DNA of 64,000 nt, from the NCBI GenBank assembly GCA_964035015.1, contig CAXIUP010000033.1, positions 220,649 through 284,648 of the forward strand. The letters are read 5' to 3'. Below, piece by piece: positions 12,116 through 22,443 of the stretch. The notes under the pieces were generated by a model, which worked only from the letters and a program-made list of their open reading frames with translations, was not told where the DNA came from and searched no databases. The stretch's first letter is position 1. The number at the start of each line of letters is the position of its first letter. The translations under genes were made by a program, and so were the position numbers. This DNA comes from Corallium rubrum (taxonomy: Eukaryota > Cnidaria > Anthozoa > Scleralcyonacea > Coralliidae).

Positions 12116-12348
12116 TTAAAACACTCATTAATAATTCATGAAGAAAACACAAAAGAAATCATGACCGTGAAGGAGGTTGTATATCTGATGATACAAACCA
12201 CACGTGGTTGTGTCACATATAATATACAACCACTAGTGGTTGTATATCAGGTCACTATCTCCGCTCTAAAACATTGAAATTGAGCTTTTTCTGAATTAAT
12301 ATGAACAAATATTACTCATATTAACATCAAAGACTCAGCGTGTTTTAA
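12116..12348. mobile_element. MITE with TTAA flanks abutting the large element
   Basis: The ends read TTAA|AACAC at 12116 and GTGTT|TTAA at 12348, so a TTAA duplication and a 5-bp inverted end are both visible. The interior holds an imperfect hairpin around ACCACTAGTGGT and the string TTGAGCTTTTTCTG. A diverged relative lies at about 44430-44640. TTAA targeting is typical of piggyBac-like elements. The right TTAA is also the first four bases of the large inverted repeat that follows. Confidence 0.62.
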
Positions 12349-14316
12349 GAGGCTATCTCCCTAAAAACCGACCAACGGTTTTTGAAGGCAAAAATGAATT
12401 TCGTTTGTTTTTCGCCCATTATTTACCTTTACCTCACTTATTATTAAACCGCTATGAAAATTGCCACTTGATAATTTGTTCTTCATTTTTGACACATTTT
12501 TTATGCTTCGGCGGGAACGGCTAAGATTCGAGCGGAAATGAGAACTGACACTACCTCGAAATGATCTTGTTATTTCTCCACCAATTTAGATTTGAATTTC
12601 AAATTTTTTTCTTGCAGTGCAATATATAGACCTTGTGTTTCATCTGGGTTGAAGGTACAAGCTCTTTGTTTTGTTTTGTTTTGTTTTGTTTTGTATCAGA
12701 TATGGTCTCTTTCTTTTGACTTACTTTTTAAATTCGCTTACGGCACCTGATTAGTCAAGTTTTATAAATTAAGATTTCTCTGAAGTGGCACCTGGCCTGG
12801 AAATGTCGTGTGTATTTCGTCGTAATATAATACCGTAAGTTTAGTAATCTTTGAAAACACTTGTCGGCAAACGTATTTTGTAAGCGCACGAACCGCTCAA
12901 AGTTAAGCTATTGTTTCACTTTGTTTACATTGTCAGAACCGGAAATGCCTTACGCTTTGCAGATAAGGCCGTTTTCGTTTCTCAATATTACATAAAAACA
13001 ACTTCTTTTTATTTGAACTTATCCCTAGAAAGCGAACGGGGCATAATTTATACGTCTATTCGGTTTTTAGGGTAAAAATGATTAAATATTCTATAGCCGA
13101 TTCTTCATATATACTCATATACAATAGGAGCAGACATGTCGCAGCCTCCTAAGTGACACTTAAATAATTATAATTCATGAGCAACTGAAAGTTTATCATT
13201 TTCTCTGTTTATTTCGGTGTACTGTTCATATTTTTATAGCATGAAAAGGTGGCAGCATCTTATACTCTGGAAGAATCGATTAAACGTCTTAAGAATTTTT
13301 TAGACTTCATGAACAAATTAAATCGCTTTTAAGGCCTGGCTCATACGTTCATTCGAATTTAATTCGTTTCATACGTCGCTGTATCGTCGCATTTAATTAA
13401 TTAATTGATTGAGTTAAATTCGTCTGAATTAAATGCGACGATAAAGCGACGTATGAAACGAATTAAATTCGACTGAAGAGTTGAATTCGTCTGAGACGTT
13501 GTATCCGTCACGGTGAGAAGGATACAACGTCTGAAATGCGTGTTCGTTTCAGACGTCGCTGTACCGTCGCATCGAATTAAATGCATAAATTATGATAACA
13601 TATTTTTTGAGGCAGTGATCAGATTTTTGTTCACTTCACATGCGTATTGGACGTTTTTGGCGCGATCTAGCGGGGTTTTTCTTGCTCGTCACTGAATTAA
13701 ATTCGTCGCATGAAACAAATTCGAGTTTACGTCGACTTTAACTATGAATTAAATTCGTCTGAATTAAATGCGACGTATGAACCAGGCCTTAAAAGCGATT
13801 TAATTTGTTCGTGAAGTCTAAAAAATTCTTAAGACGTTTAATCGATTCTTCCAGAGTATAAGATGCTGCCACCTTTTCATGCTATAAAAATATGAACAGT
13901 ACACTATGGTGGCCCAGCGTTACCATAGCGATATACCTGTACTATTTACAATAATATGTAATAAAAATATATAAAATTAAAATAAATAAAAAAGAAGTAA
14001 AATTTAAACCAAGAACAAAAATAAATTAAGAAAAAAACAAAAAAAAAATCGAACAAAAAAACAAATTTAAAAATTTATGAAAAAACTGAAAAAATAATTA
14101 AATGCATAATAAAAAAACTAAAACATAAAAAACAAAATAAAAAACCGATTAAGAAAACAACTTTGAAAATTTCAAAACATTTGATTTTCAATTTGATTTT
14201 GATTTTGCTATGATAACGATGGGCCATCGAAATATGTCGATATCAAATTGAAAAACAATTTCGAATGTTGTGATGGCCCAGCGTTTCCATAGCCCAGGAT
14301 ATCGTTGGTCAGCGGC
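12345..14316 (+). repeat. Left long terminal inverted repeat
   Basis: It matches the reverse complement of 24340-25620 along its full length, with few differences (for example five versus three TTTTG units near 12670). The match is broken by a MITE at 13219-13902. Its inner third ends with an A-rich tract and two ATGG-GGCCCAGCGTT boxes in inverted arrangement. No coding capacity. Confidence 0.88.
13219..13902. mobile_element. MITE with ~118-bp inverted repeats inside the left TIR
   Basis: GTAC stands at both edges, and the ends read TGTTCATATTTTTATAGC in inverted orientation. The arms match for about 118 bases with one or two changes, up to AAGGCCTGG. The interior holds a second nested palindromic repeat rich in GAATTAAATTCG and CGACGTATG. 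The right copy of the host repeat lacks it, with only a two-base difference at the junction, so this is an insertion that postdates the repeat pair. TA or GTAC could be the target duplication. Confidence 0.85.
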
Positions 14317-14394
14317 GGTCTCTCGGGACAAAAATCACAAAATCATTCCGTAAACTCTCTGTGGGACTGTGACCATTTGTCGAGACCTTAGAAG

Positions 14395-14413
14395 AAATAT
14401 AAACTATAAAAAG
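14395..14413 (+). promoter_or_regulatory. Possible TATA region of the integrase-like gene
   Basis: ATATAAACTATAAAAAG lies about 55-65 bases before the start codon at 14464, just inside the left terminal repeat. The position fits a core promoter with a short leader, but the sequence is AT-rich, so the call is weak. Confidence 0.3.
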
Positions 14414-14463
14414 AGAATTTGTGCCAAGAGTTGACAGGTATACATTCATAGAAAGCTGTAACT

Positions 14464-17147
14464 ATGAATAACAGAATTCGAAATTCAGATTGGGAGACTG
14501 ACGAAGATTTAAAATCGGATATTCAGCGGTACGTATTGCAAAACCTGAGTCGCAAAGAACTTTTAGACTTTGTGCAACGAGATTATCCACAATACGTGTG
14601 GAGTTTAACAACGCTAAGTCGAAGGATGGCTCATTTTAATATTAAATATATCGACTATGATATCGATGTGGAAGCAGTTGAGACAGCTGTCAGGGAGGAA
14701 ACTGAAGGGCCAGGACAATTGCTTGGATATAGGTCATTGCACAAAAAGTTACGTGAACAGCATAATTTAGCAGTACCACGTGGTTTAGTTTACGATGCGA
14801 TGACTCTGGTTGACCCAGAAGGTCTTGAACGTCGAAGTAATGTAGGGAGAAAGAAACGTCACCGTGGACCAACTGGAACATTTACATCATTGGTAAGATA
14901 TTTTACATTCAAGTGCATTCGAAACTAACACCATACCCACAACCTTAACATTTGATTGTCTTGCAAATTAATTTAGGGACCCAACCACACTCACTCTGGC
15001 GACGGACATGACAAGCTAATGGATTTCATGAACTACACTTTCCCTTTGGCAGTATATGGACTTCAAGATGCATTCAGTGGTTATATTTTATATTTAAAGC
15101 TTTGGACTTCTAATTCTGACCCTAAACTAATAGGGCGTTGGTATTTGGAGCACCTTTACCAAACAAGAGGTGTGGACTACTACTATAGTCGATATAAACT
15201 AATGCAATCCCACCATTGGCCCATCATGACTTACCAGGGAATGTATACTTCAAATGCTGTTCCCCCAGTTTAAAAACGAGGGAGTTTGGGCAGATGTCAA
15301 AATAATGGGATGATGCCTCCAATGAGTGGAGTAATTTTCAACTACTCTTTAAAAATCATCATCTTTAAAATTTAATACCTGTAGTGGTAAATTTCAATGA
15401 GAACTGCATCAAGTTAATAAGGGACAGACCATTGAAAAGTAATGGAAGGGGTGGGGGAAAACAAAAAAAAATCATACAAGGGAAATAGAAAGAAAAAGTT
15501 TGTGCAAGGAGGAAAGCAAATTAAAGTAAAAACCTTTAAAATTCTGCAAAAAAATTCCTTCACAAGCTGAAGGCTGAAAACGATTCATGCAAGCTGAACC
15601 CCCCTCCCCCCATCACTTTAATGGATAACAGCAGGTGTGCACTTTTGTTTAAAAATATTGTGAATTATGGAATGTTGCAAATAAGTTGTACGTTTTTTTG
15701 TTTCAGTGATCGGTGAGAATCTTCGATTAGATAAGGGGACCGAGACTGGCCAAATGGCTACAATTCATGCGTGTTTGAGACAAACACATGGAGATGGACA
15801 AGCAAATCAGGATGCTGTTGACACAGTGCAATATGGTCCTTCCACAAGCAACAAGGTAATGATAAGAATATTAATGCAATTCATTTGGCTGAGCCTGAGA
15901 GGTTGTTTGTGGCTTCGATAATGCAGATTGAAAGGTGGTGGCGTGAGCTGCATCATCGTTTTGAAAAATTCTTCAAAAGGCAACTGAGGATGCTATTAGA
16001 AAGAGGATATTATGATCCAAATAACCAATCTGACAGGTGCAGTGTTTATTGAATACACAACATTTCTAAAAATTTAAAAAAGTAACATAACTTCTATTTG
16101 TTAAATTATTCATTTTTAACAGGGATCTACTTGCATTTATTTTTATTCCTGTTATCCAAAAGGAAATGAACATATTCAGGGAAACTATATGGAACTCTCA
16201 CAGGGTCAGAAGTCAGAAAGAGGCACAAATGCCTAAAGGAATCCCTAATCATTTGTATTCCTTTCCAGAAAAATATGGGGCTGAGGAATGTGGTATGGAA
16301 AAAGTACAAAATTTTACTTACCTCATTAATTAATGTACATGGGCATATCAAGTCATCTTATTAGTGTTAGTCTTAGAGACATTAATTCCAGCTACAGTGT
16401 GGTTAAAATTACCTCAACATATTATTCTTAAAACTGCATTATTTTAAATTTAATTGCCCATACAGGCTTCAGAAGAGGCCTGCCCTCCCCTCTGGACAGC
16501 TATATGTAAAAGTTTCCCTGACATTTTGACACTTCTGTTATACGAAACTTTCAGCTGCTGTGTACAACTTGGTTTAGATATATCATTGATTCCCCTTTTA
16601 CCCCCATTTAGAATAGACTGAAAGTATATTAATTTACAAGCATTTAATTTTATGCGTTGTACATATACCTCAGTGACAATATTTGTGGGCTGAACAGGCT
16701 GAAACTGGCAGTAAACACCCATCCCTCACTTCACTGTTGTGAATCGAAAACAAAATTAAGAAAATTGGATGATATGGTCTCCCTGAAGATTATTCTATAA
16801 ATATCTCTACATTGAAAGGGGGAATGAGGGTTTATATGTTAATATGCATGGCTTTATCTCAAAATTGTTGTTCATTTTAAGTTTCCTTGTCCCACTGCTC
16901 AATGTCATTGAGTGTTGCTTAATCCTGTAAAATGCTTTTTGACAAAAACATATTATTTTCAGGATTACCTGTCACTAAAGAGGCGCTAGATGAGGTGGCA
17001 CAATTATCAAGTGTCATGACTGTTGGAGAGGACTTTTTATCTCCCAATGTAAGAGCTGAGTGTGAACGAATTATTCCAGACATAGATGGGGTGAAACCCA
17101 TGGATGCTGCTGATGCCTATCTGTTCCTCAAAGCCCATTATCAATAA
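14464..17147 (+). CDS. Integrase-like DDE protein, six exons, 411 aa
   Basis: Six exons join with consistent phase and GT-AG borders: 14464-14892, 14977-15169, 15707-15855, 15927-16036, 16123-16292 and 16963-17147. The total is 1236 bases, with no internal stop. Exon 1 encodes a helix-rich N-terminal part that probably binds DNA (LSRKELLDFVQRDYPQY, then basic GRKKRHRG). The catalytic core starts with GDGHDKLM (Asp152/Asp155), then LRLDKGTETG (Asp216) and IERWWRELH (Glu259). That gives the DDE layout of retroviral-integrase-like nucleases. The downstream ETIWNSHR and IPNHLYSFP motifs belong to a family I recall from fish and cnidarian genomes under the label integrase core domain. It lies 148 bases inside the left terminal repeat, so it is the natural candidate transposase of the 13-kb element. 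Function is not demonstrated. Confidence 0.82.
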
Positions 17148-17748
17148 TTTTAATGTGCCAGTGCCAATATACACTAATTGCATTTAAGGATAGAAACTGT
17201 GGATAAAAGCATTGCCTAATGAGTAATGGTTGCACAAACTTAATGGCAGTATAGTGGCAAGTTTGAAAAGTATCAATTAGCTCATAACCAAATAATGACA
17301 CTAGTTAACTCATTAAACAGCAAGGCATCTTAATGGCCTTACTTCTGTAATTTTGCATTGTCTAATACCAGACGATTTTACTGACCTTGGGAAAATTGTT
17401 GGACTTTTGTGAGCTGAACATGATTGGTTGAGCTAATTGAATACTTGATATCATAGCAAGAACCACTGAAAATGTAATTAGTTATTCTCATGCAAACAAA
17501 GCATCACATTCGATTAACATTAGCAGTAAAATAGTGTTTAGTGATAAAAACAACTATATAAATAAAAGTGTGAACAATAATTGCTAAAGCTTACTTTTCA
17601 ATCAGCAAATATGATTCCAAATTCATGAATATAACCAAGAACCGAAATAAACAAAACTGTATTTATAAAGTGCTAAAAGTGCCAGTTTATGTCATTCACT
17701 GTCTGCATAGTTTTTGTTTCAATAGTTTGTGGATACTGTTCTTGAACT
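17148..17748. other. Spacer between convergent genes
   Basis: It separates the 3' ends of the integrase-like and alpha-kinase genes. It contains CCAGACGATTTTACT near 17370, close to the core of the satellite at 50.4-64 kb. No gene was recognised. Confidence 0.5.
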
Positions 17749-18205
17749 CTATTCACCTGACAAGACTGGCAAACCCATCAGTTTGCAGAACTTGTTACAC
17801 GTATGGTCATGTATGAACTTCTCCATTCCCACAGTAGTGCAGTTACCACAACAAAAATACATTTCATTCGTTTCAATATCTAAAACATTATCTGTGGCTA
17901 TTTCTGGATCGTACAATGTGAAATCTGAGCCCTGAATATCAAGAAGCATAAGTTTCTTCTCAGAGGAGTGATAGGTATAGTGCACCAAGCACTGTGCCTT
18001 GGCAAATATCTCATTGCACTGATCGCTTGCTCCCTCTGGTGGTTTTATACACTGGCCATCGTTGTTGACAATCTTGGCAAATGTGCCCGGCACATACTCT
18101 TCAATCGTTGCAGGCTCACCATTATATGAGGTATAGAAACAGCGGTCATACTTAAAACACTTACCAAAACTGGATGGGGCTTTTGATTGAAATTTCTTTG
18201 TGAGG

Positions 18206-21200
18206 TGCCTTGCCAGGCACGTAGCCAGGAATTTGAAAGGGGGGGAGCCGTCAAGTGACAACACATTTCTAGGGGGTGCGTGGGCACGCTTCCCCGGAAA
18301 ATTTTTTAATTCTGTATCCATTTTGAGGCCATTTTTGAGCAGAACACAGAGGACTTAAATTACATTTACATTACCAGTTTGTCCCACCATTTTTAATAAA
18401 TATTTCTGTCCAAATGAGATTAGTCATTGTGGACGCAGTTTTCTTGAAAACAAAAACTTCGTCTAATTGTTAAATAGTGAATCCTTAGTCCTTACAACCC
18501 TAACACGAACATGGATCTACTACTAAACTGCACACTCTTCACTCACTCGAACATCGTTCACCAACCATGTCCATGGAGACGTTTCGTGAGATGCAAGGGG
18601 TCTGAAGCCATCCTTCCGTCCAGGGCATGCATTTTAAGATTGTACCACAGATATCATAACTCATACAGAGGGATATAAAGCCTGTCTTCTTTTTGTTTTA
18701 TTATATCAGAAAAGAACAGGGAAGTACTTATAAATTCCAAGACTAGTTTGAGTGTGGGTTTGATGCAGGTTAGATGAATCATGAACATCATAAAAAGGCA
18801 AATGGTTATAATACAAAAATATCACTCAAGTCATTCAGACAAGCTACTGTACTGTTGTTGAAATAGTCAACGATTTCCTTAATACGTCATTAGATTAATA
18901 ATAAACGTCGATTCTTTGAGCTTGCAAAACGCTCCATCACCCGGTCAACATCAATTGGTTCAGTGTTGTAAATGTACATCATAGCCAAGCCATTCAAGCG
19001 TGCTTCACATGTTCGATTGCGCAGGTATGTTTTGAGTAGTCGTAGCGATGAGAAACTGCGCTCAACGGTTGCTGTTGAGATTGGCAAGATGCTGGCGATC
19101 GATAGAAGGGCACGGATGCTCGGAAAGACACTGGCATCGCAATACTGTAACGCGGCTATGTGATCGGAGGGTGACTTGTCCGAAAATTCTCTCTTCCATT
19201 TGATAACCCACATTCGGTATTGTGCGAAGGCATTCATGCCATGGACATCACCAGGCTGAACATTATTTGCACTAAGGACTGAAGAATAGTTCCTCCAAAG
19301 TTGCATGAATTGCTCCTCCATTACACCATCCTTGACGCAACTGGCAGGTAGTAGGGTGTCAAACAATCCGACAAACTTTGTTTTTTCATTGAAACGAAAT
19401 CGAAGCTGCTGAAGAACTGTATCCAAAAAGGGGATATACACCGTCACACGAAAATAATCAAATTCGTTAGTAGAATCGACGTCTGGGTTAGCTCTGTGCA
19501 CCGACCTTTTGCAAACTCTTGGCGGCTCAATCTTTATCTCCAGACATGCTATGGTGTCCAGAATCCACTTCGTTATTGTTGAAAAACGATGCTCTGCGTT
19601 TTTCCGATCTTCGTCGAGGACAGTTATAATGTCCTGGATCTGGCTCATGGCTTCCTTTAAGCAAGTGTTTTTCTGTTGGAGACTCTTGGATAGAAGATCA
19701 ACATTATTAGTCACTGCCACACAGCTGAACAAAGTGACAATAAAAGTGCTGCTTGTCACTGACTTGATGAGCGCCGTCGCCTTCGATTTTGCATCAGTAT
19801 CCTTCCATCGACTGACGGCCATTAGTGCCCTGACAATTGCGACGTAATTTGATACAAAATTTTCAAGGGCAGTAACTCTTTCAACCCACCTTGTCTCGCA
19901 CAAGGACTGGAGGTTACCCGTACCACAATGTCCACTGGATAAGCTAAGAGCACATCTTAACGTAACTCTTTTCTTGTTACTTGTGGACATAAACGTTGTT
20001 ATTGTTTTGACAGTGCTTATCATGTCGCGGACAGCGGGGAGCTTTGACGCATGCACAAGTGTTAGATTAAGGGCATGGGCAGAACAGTGATAATACTCCG
20101 CATAATCGCAATGCTTCTTTACAACAGAGCATGTTCCCACAGAGCTTGAACTCATGACACTTGCTCCATCATAACTTTGTGCAACAGCTGCTTTCAGAGA
20201 CAAGCCACACTTTTCAAGTTCTGTCACAATTGCCTTTCCAATGACCTCTCCAGTGAGTTTTGGCTCTTCAATTTCAAACGCCTTTTGATTTTCTTCTTCA
20301 CATCTCTTAAGGTACTCCTCCATTGTCTTCGGAATGCTTTCTTCGCTTACATGTACTTCCTGGCTCGAATGGTCATACGCCTGGTCTAAAACGTCTATAA
20401 AAGAAACAAAATCTTCGCAAATTGCTTTCTTATCTTGATCGTAGTAGCGCAAGCAAAGTGAAAGCTGTTCGGTGGAAGAGATGTCTGTTGTCTCGTCTGC
20501 CATAATCACATAAAAATCAGACTTCTTCACACGGGATATAACTTTATCTCGTAACTCGTTTCCAATACACTCGATTACTTGATTTTGAATGTCACCAGAT
20601 GTGTAACATGCATTTCGTGGGGCTGTTTTAATGTGATCTTCTAAATTTGTATCACCAGCTTGTACACGAAACCTAAGAAGACGCTTGAAATTCCCCTCAC
20701 CCATTTGTAGCTTCGCTAGATCGATATCGCCGCTGTCAGCATTACCTCGAAGAGCAATGTTATTCTGTCCACAAAAAATAACTGTCTCGACAACAGGTCT
20801 AAGAATTTTACGATTTTTCTCGCAGGCCTTTTGGTGTTGGGTATTAATCAACTTGTACACGTCAGTTTTCTCCTTTTGGTTTGTTAAAAATGCTTGGCAC
20901 CGAACTGCAGCACACTTGTGGTATTCGTTGTTAAGATGCCTATTCAGATCTCCTTTTTCTCCAGTCAGTCTGTCGTAGCGATTTAGTGGTTTTGTGACCA
21001 ACTTTCCAAGACGAGCCTCTGTGCGGTAATGAACATTTTCTGTTTCAGAAAGTACGCAATTCTTACAAAATAGTCCGCCCGCTGTCTCACTATAAGCAAA
21101 ATCTGGGAACAGATCAATATGACTTTGTTGTAGACGCCTCTTGTACTGATTTTTGCCTTGATTTTTCAAAGAAAACGGCCATTTGAATCCTGGCGATGCC

Positions 21201-22443
21201 TGCCATTTGTTTTCAAGCATGTGACTTTTCTCCAGATCAGTTGCCTTTCTTGAAATGAAATGGCCAATATCGTAATCAGATGTTAGGCAGGAGTTGGGAT
21301 AAGTCGGCCCTTTTGTTGTATTTGGTATTGAACTTGAATTTTTTTCACGCATATCCTCACACTGCATTTCAATTTCATGATCCGGGACCGTAGCGATTTG
21401 TACGTGAGGAAGGGTGGACGTTGATGGGTTGCAAGTGGCAGTTGAAATGGAAGATATGTTATTTGTCTCTTCCGATTCAATGCTAGTGTCGATATTTTGT
21501 GACGTGGATGGTTTAGAACTGGCTCGAGATGCGAAATTTAGTGTTGTTTGTTTTAATTTAGCGATTTTCTTCGGTGGGGGGCCTGGGGTCACGTCAGTAA
21601 TGTCTTTTAGATGTCGCTGGTTACACGATTTCTCTAGTAGAGATTCCTTTGATCTTTCATTATCACAAGCAAATTGAGAATCTGATCATATAAGATAATA
21701 AGAAACCAAATTTTAAATTAAATTTAATAAAACTGTTACCTAAATTATGGAAAATATATCGCGGGTCCGCAAAACACCCATAGCGGGCATCGAAATATAG
21801 AAAAAAAGTATATACTTAACACTAAATATTATTTTGCATGCAATACATTTATACAGATTAAAGAATGACGATTGGTTAATTGATGCATCATAGCCCAGAT
21901 CACATACCGGTAAGATTTTTGCTGCAATTTTTGCATATGGTGCTCTGTCCATAACCCTCAGCTTCGTCATCTTCAGAAGAAACTCCGCAGATTATATGCA
22001 CATACTGAAAGCATTTCTTGCATCTATGTGCACTTCCAACTTCATTCCCACAGACAGGACAAATAGTTTCCATTGGATACTTACTCTAATTCAATCAACA
22101 TACTGAAAGGATATGAAAGATAATGAAGGTGAAGGTCCAATATTCGTTTGAAATCAGTCATCAGAAAATGGGACATCGAACATTGTTCGAAGATTCGAAG
22201 TTCGAACATCCCACCGATCGCAGGCTCGCAGCGGTCAACTTGGGAATACTTTGTGTAATGGCGAGCAATGAGTATTTGGAAAGGTGGTGTTACAAGCACA
22301 ATATTTCTTCACATTTATGAACTATGAGTTGGTGAATTGTAAAGATTAGAGTTAATCATTGAAAAAAATCTTACTTACATGTCTTCAAAGGGGGGGAGCC
22401 GCGGCTCCCACGGCTCCCCCCTGGCTACGTCCCTGTGCCTTGC
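18206..22443 (-). mobile_element. hAT transposon with 8-bp target duplication
   Basis: The element spans 18214-22435 (4222 bp), flanked on both sides by TGCCTTGC (18206-18213 and 22436-22443). Terminal inverted repeats read CAGGCACGTAGCCAGG on the left and, inverted on the right, CAGGGACGTAGCCAGG. Subterminal GGGGGGAGCCG boxes are repeated near both ends. Removing the element and one duplication restores the alpha-kinase reading frame exactly across the site. The 8-bp duplication and CAGG ends fit the hAT superfamily. Confidence 0.95.
18890..22073 (-). CDS. hAT transposase (ZMYM/DUF4371-like), two exons, 985 aa
   Basis: Exon 1 (22073-21908) encodes a small zinc finger, CPVCGNEV...CKKC...HIICG...CKNC. 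A GTATGT donor joins it in phase to exon 2 (21681-18890, AG acceptor), giving 986 codons including the stop. After a low-complexity segment come a TTF-type finger region (SETAGGLFCKNC, then HLNNEYHK), the DUF4371/RNase H core with MADETTD (about residue 449) and SYDGASVM (about 560), the HCSAHALNL motif and the C-terminal dimerisation block TATVERSFSSLRLLK (about 924). All three acidic catalytic positions appear present. With the terminal repeats and target duplication intact, this looks like an autonomous, possibly recently active copy. An internal Met in exon 2 (21592) would give a 900-aa form without the first finger. Confidence 0.9.

Noticed and set aside
18321-22073. The hAT segment as a native intron of the kinase
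   Set aside because: It has TIRs and an 8-bp target duplication, and the precise join is the duplication rather than GT-AG splice sites.
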